Source of the DNA: Gammaproteobacteria bacterium
GTDB lineage: Bacteria > Pseudomonadota > Gammaproteobacteria > GRL18
DNA: 64,000 nucleotides
Assembly (NCBI GenBank): GCA_016744995.1
Contig: JADGDG010000013.1
Span: 1 to 64,000 of the forward strand
Direction: 5' to 3'
Part shown: positions 27,859-38,371 of the stretch, one piece after another
How positions within the stretch are numbered: the first letter of the stretch is position 1
Layout of the letters: each line of letters starts with the position of its first letter
Program-made: the position numbers and the translations under genes
The notes under the pieces: model-generated
Told to the model about the DNA's origin: nothing
What the model saw: the letters and a program-made list of their open reading frames with translations, nothing else
Databases searched by the model: none

Positions 27859-27956
27859 TGACTTAACGCTTCCTTCAAGCAAACCTGAAGTGTTGAGTCA
27901 ATCAATGCTAGTGTCGATATCTATTTTAGACAGAGCTGATATTTTGCCCTGTCTAA
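27859..27956 (-). other. Two hairpins between napA and napG
   Basis: One stem pairs TGACTTAACGCTTC (27859-27872) with GAAGTGTTGAGTCA (27887-27900), 12 of 14 matched. The other pairs TTAGACAGAGC (27926-27936) with GCCCTGTCTAA (27946-27956), 10 of 11. Neither has a T-run on the transcribed strand, so they look like mRNA processing or stabilising elements rather than terminators. Confidence 0.55.
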
Positions 27957-27997
27957 CTCTGTATTTTTTCCACCTTTATTTAAAAGTTAATATTGAT

Positions 27998-30532
27998 TTA
28001 AGCTTTCACAACCTTACAAGCACATTTCTTGTAATCGGTTTCTTTAGAAAGCGGATCTGTTGCATCTAATGTCGCTTTATTGATCAGACGACCAGCATCA
28101 AACCATGGAACAAAGACCAGACCTTCTGGTGGCTTATTCCGTCCCTTGGTTTCAACACGTGCCTCAATCTCACCACGTTTTGTCATCAGTTTAGCAACAG
28201 AGCCATTACGTAACTTACGCTTCTTGGCATCTTTTTTGTGCATATAGATAACCGCATCAGGTACTGCTCTATAAAGTTCAGGTACTCGACGAGTCATCGA
28301 ACCAGAATGCCAGTGCTCAAGGACACGACCGGTACATAACCAGAGATCATGCTCTTTATCTGGACTCTCTGCTGGTGCCTCATAAGGTGCAGAAATAATT
28401 TTCGCACGGCCGCCATTTTTCTTATGGTTACCATAGAAATAGGCTGCACCTTTTTTACCCTCAGGATTATATTTAGTAACATAAGGATCATAACCTTCAC
28501 GGAAACGCCATAATGTTTCTTTGCCATCCACAACAGGCCAACGTAGGCCACGTGCTTTATGATAAGTATCGAAATCAGCTAAATCGTGTGCATGTCCACG
28601 GCCAAATGAAGCATACTCTTCAAACAGACCTTTTTGAACATAATAGCCAAAGTGTTCCATTTCATGGTTATTGTATTTATTACCATCAGCATCAGTGACT
28701 TGCTGACTAGGGAACTTATTAACCTGACCATTTTCATATAATACTTCGTACATGGTCTTATCCATGTATTCCGGCATTTTAGCCAATAGTTCTTCTGGCC
28801 ATACTTCCGTCATCTTAAAGCGTTTGGTGAATTCCATCACCTGCCATAAGTCAGACTTAGATTCACCTGGTGCAGAAACTTGCTCACGCCAGAATTGAGT
28901 ACGACGTTCAGCATTACCATAAGCACCCTCTTTCTCAACCCACATTGCTGTTGGTAAGATAAGATCAGCCGCCATAGCAGTAACCGTTGGGTATGGATCG
29001 GAAACAGTAATAAAGTTTGCTGGATTACGATAACCCGGCCATGTTTCTTCGTTGAAGTTCGCTGCTGCCTGAGCATTGTTGGTACACTGAACCCAATAAG
29101 CATTCAATTTACCATCTTTAAGCATACGGTTTTGCAATACAGCATGGTAACCCGGCTTAGGATTAATAGTACCCTTAGGCAATTTCCAGATTTTCTCTGC
29201 AACATCACGATGTGCTTCTTTCTTAACCACTAAATCAGCAGGTAAACGATGCGAAAAAGTACCAACTTCACGAGCAGTACCACAAGCTGAAGGCTGACCA
29301 GTCAGAGAGAATGGACCACTTCCAGGTGTGGAAATTTTACCCGTCAATAAGTGAATGTTGTAGCATAAGCCATTCGCCCAAACACCACGTGTGTGCTGGT
29401 TGAAGCCCATTGTCCATAAAGAAGTGATCTTCTTATCTGGATCAGCATACAATTTTGCCAATTTAAGCAGGTTTTTCTTAGGAACACCTGACATTTTACT
29501 GGCTTTTTCCAGAGTATAAGGTTTAACAGACTTAGCATATTCCTCAAAACTAATTTTTGGATGTGCGCCTTTGGTCTTGCCGTTATTTTTTGCAGCTTTT
29601 TCCAGTGGATTCTCTGGACGTAAACCATAACCAATATCGGTGGTAGCCTGATGGAAAGCAACATGCTCTTTGATAAAGTTTTTATCAACTGCATCATTCT
29701 CAATAATATAGTTAGCAATGTAGTTAAGAATGGCTAAATCGGTTTGCGGCTTAAAGACCATGCCATTGTCAGCCAACTCAAACGAACGATGTTTAAACGT
29801 TGACAATACATGCACCTGACTGTCTTTCTTTGTCAGACGAGTATCAGTGATCCGTGACCAGAGAATCGGGTGCATTTCTGCCATGTTAGAACCCCAAAGA
29901 ACAAATGCATCCGCATGTTCCAGGTCATCATAACAACCCATTGGCTCATCAATACCAAAACCACGCATGAAGGCACCAACGGCAGAAGCCATACAGTGAC
30001 GAGCATTGGGATCAAGGTTATTAGAACGGAAACCAGCTTTAATCATCTTGGAAGCAGCATAACCTTCCCAGACAGTCCACTGACCTGAACCAAACATACC
30101 AACAGCCGTTGGTCCTTTTTCTTTCAGTGTGGCTTTCCATTTGTCAGCCATAGTGTCAAAGGCTTCATCCCATGATACTTCAGTGAAGTCACCATTTTTA
30201 TCGTACTTGCCACCCTTCTTACGAAGCAAAGGTTTCGTTAAACGATCCTTACCATACATAATCTTGGTCAGGAAATAACCTTTAATACAGTTAAGACCTT
30301 TATTGACAGGTGCATCCGGATCGCCCTGGTTAGCAACCATTTTGCCACCCTTGGTACCAATCAGAACACTACAACCCGTTCCACAAAAACGGCAGGCAGC
30401 CTTATCCCAGCGAATACCATCATCAGCAGAATCTGCTGCTTTGGTTACGCTAACGGGTAAGGTTACACCTGCTACAGTTGCGGCAGCAGCGGCTGCGTTA
30501 CTCTTTATAAAATCACGCCTTGTTATACTCAC
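27998..30532 (-). CDS. napA: NapA, catalytic subunit of periplasmic nitrate reductase
   Basis: An 844-residue molybdenum enzyme that reduces nitrate to nitrite in the periplasm. A GTG start overlaps the napD stop by one base (TAGTG). The twin-arginine signal is [10 protein letters not shown] with Arg 5-6, cut near SVTKA. The 4Fe-4S cluster uses C47, C50, C54 and C82; the molybdenum-ligating Cys is expected at C180 (NARHCMASA). The cofactor-binding C-terminal domain ends [23 protein letters not shown]. Length is normal for the NapA family. The Tat signal is where the chaperone NapD, encoded just before, binds. Confidence 0.96.
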   Translation of the reverse strand: MSITRRDFIKSNAAAAAATVAGVTLPVSVTKAADSADDGIRWDKAACRFCGTGCSVLIGTKGGKMVANQGDPDAPVNKGLNCIKGYFLTKIMYGKDRLTKPLLRKKGGKYDKNGDFTEVSWDEAFDTMADKWKATLKEKGPTAVGMFGSGQWTVWEGYAASKMIKAGFRSNNLDPNARHCMASAVGAFMRGFGIDEPMGCYDDLEHADAFVLWGSNMAEMHPILWSRITDTRLTKKDSQVHVLSTFKHRSFELADNGMVFKPQTDLAILNYIANYIIENDAVDKNFIKEHVAFHQATTDIGYGLRPENPLEKAAKNNGKTKGAHPKISFEEYAKSVKPYTLEKASKMSGVPKKNLLKLAKLYADPDKKITSLWTMGFNQHTRGVWANGLCYNIHLLTGKISTPGSGPFSLTGQPSACGTAREVGTFSHRLPADLVVKKEAHRDVAEKIWKLPKGTINPKPGYHAVLQNRMLKDGKLNAYWVQCTNNAQAAANFNEETWPGYRNPANFITVSDPYPTVTAMAADLILPTAMWVEKEGAYGNAERRTQFWREQVSAPGESKSDLWQVMEFTKRFKMTEVWPEELLAKMPEYMDKTMYEVLYENGQVNKFPSQQVTDADGNKYNNHEMEHFGYYVQKGLFEEYASFGRGHAHDLADFDTYHKARGLRWPVVDGKETLWRFREGYDPYVTKYNPEGKKGAAYFYGNHKKNGGRAKIISAPYEAPAESPDKEHDLWLCTGRVLEHWHSGSMTRRVPELYRAVPDAVIYMHKKDAKKRKLRNGSVAKLMTKRGEIEARVETKGRNKPPEGLVFVPWFDAGRLINKATLDATDPLSKETDYKKCACKVVKA

Positions 30533-30789
30533 TATACGATCTCCTCTTCCATCGCTGTGTCATTTGCTTCTTGATGATAAATCATTGCTACATCAATCAC
30601 TCCCTTGATATTATTTAAAGCTGCCATCTTGTCAGCTAAAGCTTTCTCACCACTATCTTCCAATGTGACGATAATCTTTCCCTCTTCTACTCCGCCATAA
30701 ACATCTATGCCATCCATTTCAGCTAATAGCTCACTGATCCCGGGTGCATTTTTCGGTTTTGCATTAACAATTACACTACAAATATTCAT
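30532..30789 (-). CDS. napD: NapD, Tat-signal chaperone for NapA
   Basis: An 85-residue cytosolic protein starting [20 protein letters not shown], with the ferredoxin-like fold pattern of NapD ([15 protein letters not shown]). It binds the NapA signal peptide during cofactor insertion. Its stop overlaps the napA GTG by one base. Confidence 0.92.
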   Translation of the reverse strand: MNICSVIVNAKPKNAPGISELLAEMDGIDVYGGVEEGKIIVTLEDSGEKALADKMAALNNIKGVIDVAMIYHQEANDTAMEEEIV

Positions 30790-30896
30790 GGTTTTCTTCT
30801 TATATAAATGGTTATTTATTAAATAAAACTATTTCACTACATGATGACTCTGAAAGGACAAGTTTTATGTTGCCCGCAACAGGATATTCAGGTCAG

Positions 30897-31502
30897 TTAT
30901 ACACCGGAGACTTCTTGTGCTACTGACTCATTCATCAAAGTAATTGGTGTCAATGTAACTGCATGTACCGGACAAACTGTAAAACATGATCCGCAACCAG
31001 TACAATGTTCAATATTAAGTTTCGGTTCAGCGATGCCGCCTAACTTTAAATCAAATTTGATAGCCTCATCATCACAGGACTCACCACACGAACGGCAAAT
31101 CGTTGCATTCATTGAAAGGCAGTTTGTCAGGTCTATATTGGCCTTTATATGCCATGGAGGGAGGTAAGATTCTGGTGCAGAAACTTCCGCCCGGTTCTTT
31201 GAAACTAAAGTATTTGAAGCCAAAGCAGCCTCGGAATTGATTGGAATTTTTTTCAGAGCGCTGGTTTCACAGACATTAAGACAGTCTTCACAGAAGTCGC
31301 AACCCCCACGGGTAAAATCCATTTGCGGGAACCCACCCCGTCCTTTAACAATCAGTTCATCAAAGCACGCATCAACACATTTATCACAACGAGTACAAAA
31401 GTCCACGAAATATTCTTCAGGTATAGCCCAGGGAGGTCGAAAAGGATTATTTTTACCTTTTATGTCCCCTCTCAGCAGCTGCATTCGTGTAATCTTGGTC
31501 AT
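30897..31502 (-). CDS. napF: NapF, cytoplasmic iron-sulfur protein
   Basis: A 201-residue ferredoxin-like protein, first gene of the nap operon. Its Cys motifs are CTRCDKCVDAC, CDFCEDCLNVC, CRSCGESC and CTGCGSCFTVCP. NapF is thought to interact with NapA in the cytoplasm before export. An FNR-like box lies 68-81 bases upstream of the start. A 107-base gap follows before napD. Confidence 0.9.
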   Translation of the reverse strand: MTKITRMQLLRGDIKGKNNPFRPPWAIPEEYFVDFCTRCDKCVDACFDELIVKGRGGFPQMDFTRGGCDFCEDCLNVCETSALKKIPINSEAALASNTLVSKNRAEVSAPESYLPPWHIKANIDLTNCLSMNATICRSCGESCDDEAIKFDLKLGGIAEPKLNIEHCTGCGSCFTVCPVHAVTLTPITLMNESVAQEVSGV

Positions 31503-31569
31503 TTATAAATGCGACTTCTCAACTTTAAAAACGTTGTATTTAAGTTAACGCTATCAGTGTAGCAGGGCC

Positions 31570-31583
31570 TTGACTTAAATCAA
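31570..31583 (-). promoter_or_regulatory. FNR-like box upstream of napF
   Basis: Read on the minus strand it is TTGATTTAAGTCAA, one change from the FNR/ANR consensus TTGAT-N4-ATCAA. If it sits near -41, transcription would start about 33 bases before napF. This suggests anaerobic activation of nap. Site use is inferred. Confidence 0.55.
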
Positions 31584-31648
31584 GAGTAACCATGCTTTAT
31601 CAGTGGTTATTAATTTAGTAATTTACTATGTTATTAATATTATTTAAA

Positions 31649-33076
31649 TTACAATGACTTAAGATTTTTCTCTACACTCTTATAAGCATCACTGCCCTGA
31701 GGTAATTGCGGTAATAACAGGTTCCAGAAGTTTTTAGCTTCAAGATTATCACCCGCTACACGGGCAAGAGACCCCGAAAGGAATAGAGCATCCAGATTTT
31801 TCGGGTTTTGATCGACTAATTGTGCAAAAACAATACGTGCATTATCCAATTGAGCAACATCCCCGGTCTTGATAACCGCATTGGAATAACTCATTAGAAG
31901 CTCAGCATCACTATTATTTAATGCCACTGCCTTAGCATAGGCTTCTGCTGAATCAATATGACGGTTTAACACTCCATAAGATTTACCCAGTGCTTCCCAG
32001 CCTTTAAGATCCTGTGGATTTTCTTTAACGCGTTTTTCAACTCGTGCCACCATTGATTCTATAAAAGCATTTTCTTCTTTGGAACCTGTCATTTGCTGCC
32101 CTGGTGCTGGTCCCTTAGCAGTTGGGGTGCCTGGCTCTGGAGCTGGAGCTTGCTCTGAACCTGCTGGAACAGACAGCGCATCCGCAGCACCTGGTTTAAT
32201 CTGGTTAAGATAATTTGCCACTATTTGTGCCTGTTCACTATTTGCCGGCAGTAAAGATAATAAACGAGTCCAGCGTGCTATAGCAGAATCTTTATCACCC
32301 ATTTCAGCATCAAGAAAGCCCATAAACCATAGGGCATCACCATTATCAGGTTCTGCCAGGAGCAAGGTATTTAAAAGATTGCGTGCCTGCTCATAGTTCT
32401 CTGGCTGACCAGTCTGCATTAATGCCTCGACATAGTTGATTTCCAGTTCAGGGATCTGTAGTTCTTGATCTTTTTGAGCCAATGAATAAGCCTTTGCATA
32501 AGCATTAACGGCGTCATCATAACGCTTTAACACAACATAAGAGCGTCCCAGCATATTCCAGCCCTGGGCATTTGTGCCGTCTTCCTGTAATTTCTTTTCC
32601 AGAGAAGTGACCATCGAACTGATATCAGGCACTTGATTTTGAGAGGCATGAGAATCGTTAGTCACAGGTTTGGCTAACACGATCTGTTCAAAATTTTCCG
32701 GCATAATGGCGAGATAGCTCAGGACAGAAATAACAGACACAAAAATCACCAGTGGCAGAGCTAATTTTTTAGCACTGGAATTTGAAAGCTGTACTAATTC
32801 AGCCGACGCAGAACCTTCTGCATCATGAATCAGGCTGTGTTCAATTTCATTTTGAGCCTGAAGTCGAGCATCTTCATCTAATAATCCATTGCTAAAATCT
32901 TGTTCAATCTGCTCTTTCTTTTGCTCATAAAGTTCAATATTTAATGCTTTACGCTGATCAGCCTGTATCTGGCTCTGGGATAACTCACTCTCTGAAAGAG
33001 TTTTAAATAAAGGCCGTAATAATAATGCAATCGCAATAATCAACAATGCTGCACAAATTAACCATAATACCCACAT
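31649..33076 (-). CDS. ccmI: CcmI, TPR apocytochrome c chaperone
   Basis: A 475-residue protein; the start at 33076 (MWVLWLICAALL) is chosen over a frame that stays open 23 codons upstream, because AAAAGGT precedes it and the first membrane segment then begins the protein. A second membrane segment lies at about 110-130. A cytoplasmic loop rich in Gln/Glu separates them, and the periplasmic part has at least two blocks of TPR repeats (GWNMLGRSYVVLKRYDDA, GWEALGKSYGVLNRHIDSA) joined by a Pro/Ala-rich linker (APAPEPGTPTAKGPAPG). CcmI presents apocytochrome to the heme ligation machinery. It closes the ccm operon and is followed by nap. Confidence 0.88.
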   Translation of the reverse strand: MWVLWLICAALLIIAIALLLRPLFKTLSESELSQSQIQADQRKALNIELYEQKKEQIEQDFSNGLLDEDARLQAQNEIEHSLIHDAEGSASAELVQLSNSSAKKLALPLVIFVSVISVLSYLAIMPENFEQIVLAKPVTNDSHASQNQVPDISSMVTSLEKKLQEDGTNAQGWNMLGRSYVVLKRYDDAVNAYAKAYSLAQKDQELQIPELEINYVEALMQTGQPENYEQARNLLNTLLLAEPDNGDALWFMGFLDAEMGDKDSAIARWTRLLSLLPANSEQAQIVANYLNQIKPGAADALSVPAGSEQAPAPEPGTPTAKGPAPGQQMTGSKEENAFIESMVARVEKRVKENPQDLKGWEALGKSYGVLNRHIDSAEAYAKAVALNNSDAELLMSYSNAVIKTGDVAQLDNARIVFAQLVDQNPKNLDALFLSGSLARVAGDNLEAKNFWNLLLPQLPQGSDAYKSVEKNLKSL

Positions 33077-33172
33077 GCTTGTCTTACCTTTTATTGAAGT
33101 CTTTAAGTCGAATGTCTGGAATCTGTTGTCATAAGTTGTGATCAACAGAGTAATTTCTAACTTGTTTTGTAA

Positions 33173-33679
33173 CTATTTATTCTTAAGTATGGTCTGAAGC
33201 TTTTCTTTTTCTTCTGCAGAAAGTTCGGAACTGTCTGCATTATTTTCTACTTTATCGGCTTTAATTTTTTTCAGCATGGCAAACAGCGCCCAGAACATCA
33301 ACACAAAGGGACCAGCCCAAAGTAACAGGGTTTGAATTTTAAACGGAGGATTATACAAAACAAAATCGCCATATCGATCGACCATAAAATCTTTCACCTG
33401 CTCTTTTGTTTGACCCTTTTTAAGCATCTTGGCTACTTCCCGACGCAGATCACCTGCCAGCTCCGCATTGGAATCAATTAAGTTTTGATTTTGGCACACC
33501 AGACAGCGAAGCTCTTCTGACAGCTCAAGATAGTCATCTTCAATTTGAGTGTTGTCAAAAATAATAGGATCTTTAGGTACTCCCCTCTGACCTGCTGAAG
33601 CCGACATTGGCAAGAGGCAAAACACTAATAGCACCGAGAAAAAGCAAGACAATAAATGGTTATTTTTCACACTTTTCAC
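33173..33679 (-). CDS. ccmH: CcmH, thiol-disulfide protein for apocytochrome c
   Basis: A 168-residue protein with a signal peptide (about 10-29). The active motif is LRCLVCQNQ, with the two cysteines that reduce apocytochrome heme-binding thiols. A membrane segment lies near residues 118-137. It is the short, one-domain type; the TPR domain fused to it in E. coli is the separate CcmI here. It overlaps ccmG by 20 bases. Confidence 0.92.
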   Translation of the reverse strand: MKSVKNNHLLSCFFSVLLVFCLLPMSASAGQRGVPKDPIIFDNTQIEDDYLELSEELRCLVCQNQNLIDSNAELAGDLRREVAKMLKKGQTKEQVKDFMVDRYGDFVLYNPPFKIQTLLLWAGPFVLMFWALFAMLKKIKADKVENNADSSELSAEEKEKLQTILKNK

Positions 33680-34217
33680 CCTGGCCTGATTTTAAGCTTT
33701 CAATACATGGAATAATGATATTTTTTAAATCCTGAATATAAATAGGGCCTGTGTGTTTGTATCGAATATTGCCTTTTTTATCGATGACAAATGTTTCTGG
33801 AACACCATAAACCCCCCAGTCAATACCCAAAAGGCCATCTTCATCAAAGGCACTTTTTACATAAGGATTGCCTCGATTTTTCAACCAGCGACGGGCATCA
33901 GCAAGTTCATCTTTATAATTAATACCATAAATCTTCAGGCCTTCTTTTTGCGCAGCATAATTCAGCACTTCATGCTCTGCACGACAGGAAACACACCAGG
34001 AAGCCCAGATATTAACCAGAGAAATCTGCCCTTTCAATTCTTCACTACTAAAAACCTGCTGCGGTTCGCCAACAGTTGGCAGGGAAAAATTTGGTACCGG
34101 CTTGCCAATCAGAGGAGAAGGCACGTCACGAATATACTGTGCTTTCATAAGGCCAACAACAAGTAGTACCACAAGTAATCCAAAAATTATCAGCGGCGTT
34201 ATAAATTGTTTCTTCAT
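33660..34217 (-). CDS. ccmG: CcmG/DsbE, membrane-anchored thioredoxin-like reductant
   Basis: A 185-residue protein with an N-terminal anchor (about 8-26) and a periplasmic thioredoxin fold. The active site is WCVSC, where E. coli has WCPTC. GVYGVPETFVIDKKG contains the cis-Pro loop. It donates electrons to CcmH for thiol reduction on apocytochromes. Confidence 0.92.
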   Translation of the reverse strand: MKKQFITPLIIFGLLVVLLVVGLMKAQYIRDVPSPLIGKPVPNFSLPTVGEPQQVFSSEELKGQISLVNIWASWCVSCRAEHEVLNYAAQKEGLKIYGINYKDELADARRWLKNRGNPYVKSAFDEDGLLGIDWGVYGVPETFVIDKKGNIRYKHTGPIYIQDLKNIIIPCIESLKSGQGEKCEK

Positions 34218-34241
34218 TCTACTTTATACCCTGTCTCTTAT

Positions 34242-36191
34242 TTAATCGTTGATATTTTTATCCAGCACCTTTAATCGGTAGCGCCGATCCAGAACTGCAA
34301 CCAAACCACCCAGTCCCATAAAGATACATCCCAGCCAAATCCAGCGAATAAAAGGTTTATAATAAACCCTTAAACTCCAGGCACCATTATCTAACTGTTC
34401 TGCGAGAGCAACAAATAAATCACGAAATAAACCGGCATCAATTCCTGCCTCAGTCATTGGCATACCACGAACCTGATAAATTCGTTTTTGCGGTGTCAGA
34501 ACAGCAACATCCTCACCCTTAGGGCCAATAACACTAATAGCCCCTTCATAGGCAATATAGTTTGGTCCCTGTTGACTCTTTGCACCTTCAAAGGTAAATG
34601 AATAACCACCAAGGCTAATGGTATCCCCTCTCTCCATGCGTAAGTCTTTCTGCAAACTCATTGACTCAGTAAAAGTCACACCTACCACAAAGACAGCCAC
34701 GCCAATATGGGCCAGATTCATACCATAGAATGACAGTGGAATTTTTTTCAATGCAGTTCCGATGCCTCCTTTATTGCGTACCCGCCCAATCAGGCTCATA
34801 ACAACACTTGAAAAAATCAAAGTTGCCAGGCCGATGCTCAGGGCGACCATTACGGAGCCTTTTTCAATAAAGAGCATTGAAAGTCCAACTGAAAAGGCCA
34901 CCACAAATGGAATAACCATTTGTTTTGCCACTCGTTCAAAGGAGTCATTTTTCCAGCGCATCAGAGGTGCCATTGACATAATGACTAATGCCGGCAGCAT
35001 GATAGGAACAAACACCGCATTGAAATAAGGCTTGCCTACTGATAATTTACCCAAATCAATTAACTGATCGAGCAAGGGATAAAGAGTACCCAGCAAGACC
35101 ATGGCACAGGCAACCGTCAGCAGGATATTTCCCAGCAACATAAAGGTATCTTTAGAGAACAGATTAAAGTTACCGCCGCCACTCATTGATGTCCCACGGA
35201 TCGCGTATAAAATCAGAGAACCGCCAATCACCAGAATAAGAAATGCCAGAATAAAGGAGCCACGAGTTGGATCAGACGCAAATGCATGCACAGAAACCAG
35301 AACTCCGGAACGAACCAGGAAGGTGCCGAGCAAACTCAGAGAAAAAGCCATGATTGATAATAAAACTGTCCAGCTTTTAAACGCACCGCGTTTTTCAGTC
35401 ACCACTAATGAGTGTATTAATGCAGTCCCCACTAACCAGGGCATAAAGGAGGCATTTTCGACTGGATCCCAGAACCACCAGCCGCCCCAGCCTAGTTCAT
35501 AATAAGCCCACCAGCTTCCCAGTGCGATACCCAGGGTCAGGAATATCCAGGCCACTACAGTCCAGGGACGAGACCAGCGAGCCCATGTAGAATCCAGTTG
35601 TCCTGAAATCAAACCCGCAATGGTAATGCTAAAAATAACAGAGAATCCGACATAACCCATGTAGAGCATAGGAGGATGAATCACCAGACCAAAATCCTGT
35701 AACAGTGGATTGAGATCTTTACCGTCAATTGCTGCAGGAAATAAACGCTCAAAAGGATTTGAAGTAAAGATAATAAATAATAAAAAGCCTATGCTGAGCA
35801 TTCCCATCACAGACAAAACTCTTGAGGTCATGGCAATCGGCAGACTTTTACTGAAAAATGCCACCGCCACAGTCCACAAAGAAAGGATCAATAACCATAA
35901 TAAAAAGGAGCCCTCATGAGCTCCCCAAACTGCGGATATTTTAAACATTGTCGGCAAGGCGGAGTTAGAATTTGCTGCAACATATCGAACGGAGAAGTCA
36001 TCAACCACAAAAGAATAGACTAAGGCAATGAATGCTACTAAAATAAGAAAAAATTGAGCCGCCACAGCATAACGGGAAAACTGCATCAATTGAATATTAT
36101 TTTTATGTGCACCGATTAAAGGTAAGCTGGCCAGAACAATGGATACAGCCAGAGCAATCGTCAGAGAAAAATTACCAATTTCAGGTATCAT
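34242..36191 (-). CDS. ccmF: CcmF, heme lyase core
   Basis: A 649-residue multi-spanning membrane protein with about 15 segments. The tryptophan-rich motif is GWGGWWFWDPVENASFMPWL; nearby conserved stretches include HPPMLYMGYVGFS and HEGSFLLWLL. CcmF takes heme from CcmE and, with CcmH and CcmI, attaches it to CxxCH motifs such as those in NapB and NapC. Its start overlaps ccmE by four bases. Confidence 0.95.
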   Translation of the reverse strand: MIPEIGNFSLTIALAVSIVLASLPLIGAHKNNIQLMQFSRYAVAAQFFLILVAFIALVYSFVVDDFSVRYVAANSNSALPTMFKISAVWGAHEGSFLLWLLILSLWTVAVAFFSKSLPIAMTSRVLSVMGMLSIGFLLFIIFTSNPFERLFPAAIDGKDLNPLLQDFGLVIHPPMLYMGYVGFSVIFSITIAGLISGQLDSTWARWSRPWTVVAWIFLTLGIALGSWWAYYELGWGGWWFWDPVENASFMPWLVGTALIHSLVVTEKRGAFKSWTVLLSIMAFSLSLLGTFLVRSGVLVSVHAFASDPTRGSFILAFLILVIGGSLILYAIRGTSMSGGGNFNLFSKDTFMLLGNILLTVACAMVLLGTLYPLLDQLIDLGKLSVGKPYFNAVFVPIMLPALVIMSMAPLMRWKNDSFERVAKQMVIPFVVAFSVGLSMLFIEKGSVMVALSIGLATLIFSSVVMSLIGRVRNKGGIGTALKKIPLSFYGMNLAHIGVAVFVVGVTFTESMSLQKDLRMERGDTISLGGYSFTFEGAKSQQGPNYIAYEGAISVIGPKGEDVAVLTPQKRIYQVRGMPMTEAGIDAGLFRDLFVALAEQLDNGAWSLRVYYKPFIRWIWLGCIFMGLGGLVAVLDRRYRLKVLDKNIND

Positions 36192-36643
36192 TGTGCCTTT
36201 TCTCCTGACTCGCTTATGCTTTTTGCTTTATCCAGTGCATCCTGAACCGGAGGAGGCATGTAATTTTCATCATGTTTAGCTAAAACGTCTTCTGCAATAA
36301 AACGATAATCATCAGAGAGTTTACCCGTGGCAACAATGCCCTGCCCTTCACGAAATAAATCAGGCAGGATCCCGGTAAAGGTAACTGGAATGGTTTCAAC
36401 ATTGTCAGTAACATCAAAATGAATGGTTAAACCATTTTCTTCACGCTTAACACTACCATCACTCACCAGACCTGCAAGACGGAATGAATGTCCATCAGGT
36501 GCTTTACCTGCTTTTACTTCTGAGGGGCTTAAGTAGTATTGAATATTTTCTTTTAATGCCATGGTACCCAGTGCTACAGCAAGTCCAGTGCCAGCCAGGA
36601 TAAGTAAAACCAGGATCAGACGACTTTTACGTTTAGGATTCAT
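36188..36643 (-). CDS. ccmE: CcmE, periplasmic heme chaperone
   Basis: A 151-residue protein with one N-terminal membrane anchor and a periplasmic beta-barrel. The heme-binding motif LAKHDENYMPP holds the His that binds heme covalently. It starts four bases inside ccmD and ends four bases inside ccmF. Confidence 0.94.
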   Translation of the reverse strand: MNPKRKSRLILVLLILAGTGLAVALGTMALKENIQYYLSPSEVKAGKAPDGHSFRLAGLVSDGSVKREENGLTIHFDVTDNVETIPVTFTGILPDLFREGQGIVATGKLSDDYRFIAEDVLAKHDENYMPPPVQDALDKAKSISESGEKAQ

Positions 36644-36840
36644 GATTGCTCCTGCTTGTTTTCAGACTGCTTATTGGCAAGTTGATGTTCCTCTCGGCGG
36701 TATTTCATCATTAATTCTTTAACAATTAATTTTTTGTCCATTATAGGTTTAATCGCAACATATCCCATAATAAACAATGCCAGACCATAGGATGACCAGA
36801 CATAGGCACCATATTTGCCCATTTGCAACATTTCAAGCAT
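36640..36840 (-). CDS. ccmD: CcmD, small heme-export subunit
   Basis: A 66-residue protein with one membrane segment (about 12-30) and a charged cytoplasmic tail. MGKYGAYVWSSYGLAL is the typical CcmD start. It helps release holo-CcmE from the CcmABC complex. It overlaps ccmE by four bases. Confidence 0.88.
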   Translation of the reverse strand: MLEMLQMGKYGAYVWSSYGLALFIMGYVAIKPIMDKKLIVKELMMKYRREEHQLANKQSENKQEQS

Positions 36841-36947
36841 TTTTAACTCTCTTGGTGAAAATAGAGGGTGGTGTCAAATGACATACATTAGCGACAGCTG
36901 GTATGATATTTATTCCACTTGACTCCGGCCCCGGATGTATAAAATAA

Positions 36948-37703
36948 CTATTGAGCTTTAATAATCGCTTTAACCCAGCCATTATTCTGCTCAGCATACA
37001 AGACTTTATTACGCGCTCTCATTAAGACCACAGTTGCGTAATAAAGTTTAAAACCCAGGGCCATTAATAATAATGGGATCAACATTGAAATATGAATGGA
37101 GGGTGTATCCAGTTTGGTTACCGTGGCCCCCTGATGCAGGGTATTCCACCATTCCACAGAATAATGAATGATCGGAATATTGATCACCCCCACTATTGCT
37201 AGAATGGCACATGCTCTTGCTGCTGCACGAGGATCTTCAATGGCTGATTCAAGTGCCATGAAGCCCAGATAAAGAAACAATAAAATAAGTTCAGATGTCA
37301 GTCGAGCATCCCAGACCCACCAGGCACCCCACATGGGTTTACCCCAAATAGAACCGGTAACCAAAGCAAGGAGAGTAAAAGCAGCACCAATTGGGGCACT
37401 GCTGCTGGCCACGACATCAGCCAGTTTGATTTTCCAGATCAACGCAATTGCGCCCGAGGTAGCCATTACCATATAAACAAACATTGACATCCATGCCGCA
37501 GGCACATGAATAAAGATAATTCGATAACTATCACCCTGCTGATAATCAACCGGCGCAAAAAATAAGCCGTCAATACTGCCAACAATCAAGAGTATAGCCG
37601 CCAGCCCGCCAAACCAGGGGATCAGCTTCCCGGAAATACGATAAAAATGTTTCGGTGATGCAAAGTGATAAATAAACTTCATCACTGATTTCCAGATGTT
37701 CAT
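36948..37703 (-). CDS. ccmC: CcmC, heme-handling membrane protein
   Basis: A 251-residue protein with six membrane segments. The Trp-rich motif is WGAWWVWDARLTSELIL, and conserved His residues lie in FIHVPAAWMS and IIHYSVEWWNTLHQG. CcmC loads heme onto CcmE. Its ATG overlaps the ccmB stop by one base (TAATG); 107 bases separate it from ccmD. Confidence 0.94.
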   Translation of the reverse strand: MNIWKSVMKFIYHFASPKHFYRISGKLIPWFGGLAAILLIVGSIDGLFFAPVDYQQGDSYRIIFIHVPAAWMSMFVYMVMATSGAIALIWKIKLADVVASSSAPIGAAFTLLALVTGSIWGKPMWGAWWVWDARLTSELILLFLYLGFMALESAIEDPRAAARACAILAIVGVINIPIIHYSVEWWNTLHQGATVTKLDTPSIHISMLIPLLLMALGFKLYYATVVLMRARNKVLYAEQNNGWVKAIIKAQ

Positions 37704-38371
37704 TATTCAAGACTCACTCTAAGTGCTGCAGATGTGGCAATGGGTGCCAGCGTCAGACAAAAAACCATAAAAGCAGCCAGAAAATAAAGCTGACCACTAA
37801 TCGCTAAACCAGCCATACTGCTTCCAACCGCATTCGCAGAAAAAATTAATACAGGGATATACAGGGGCAATACTAATAAGGACAATAACATGCCGCCCCG
37901 TTTAAGAGCCACCACCAGAGCCATACCTATGGCACCAATCAGACTCAAAATAGGTGTTCCTAATAATAGAGTAATCATCAGGGTGACGATCGCATCCGGG
38001 CTGAGAAACATAACAGTGCCCAGAAGGGGCGAAAAGAGAATGATTGGGAATCCGGTAATTAACCAGTGAACTAGAATCTTAGCCAGCACCATAACAGAAA
38101 GCGGGTACTCACTCAAAAGCATCAACTCAAGAGTCCCGTCTTCAAAGTCAGAGCGGAACAGGGAATCTAATGAAAGCATTGAAGCCAGCAAAGCAGCAAC
38201 CCAGATAATACCCGGTCCGATTTCTGCAAGAGTCTGCTTTTCAGGACTGATCCCCAAAGGAAAAAGAGTCACAACAATAACAAAGAAAAACAATGGATTA
38301 AGTATTTCACTCTTATGTCTGAATGCCAGACGTAAATCTCGTTTTAATAAGCTAAGAAAAGCGTTATACAA
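37703..38371 (-). CDS. ccmB: CcmB, membrane subunit of the CcmAB transporter
   Basis: A 222-residue protein with six membrane segments and the CcmB start FLSLLKRDLRLAFRHKSEILNP. SLDSLFRSDFEDGTLE is another family landmark. With CcmA it forms an ATP-driven complex that releases heme-loaded CcmE. Unusually, 214 AT-rich bases separate it from ccmA; most operons have these genes touching. Confidence 0.92.
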   Translation of the reverse strand: MYNAFLSLLKRDLRLAFRHKSEILNPLFFFVIVVTLFPLGISPEKQTLAEIGPGIIWVAALLASMLSLDSLFRSDFEDGTLELMLLSEYPLSVMVLAKILVHWLITGFPIILFSPLLGTVMFLSPDAIVTLMITLLLGTPILSLIGAIGMALVVALKRGGMLLSLLVLPLYIPVLIFSANAVGSSMAGLAISGQLYFLAAFMVFCLTLAPIATSAALRVSLE

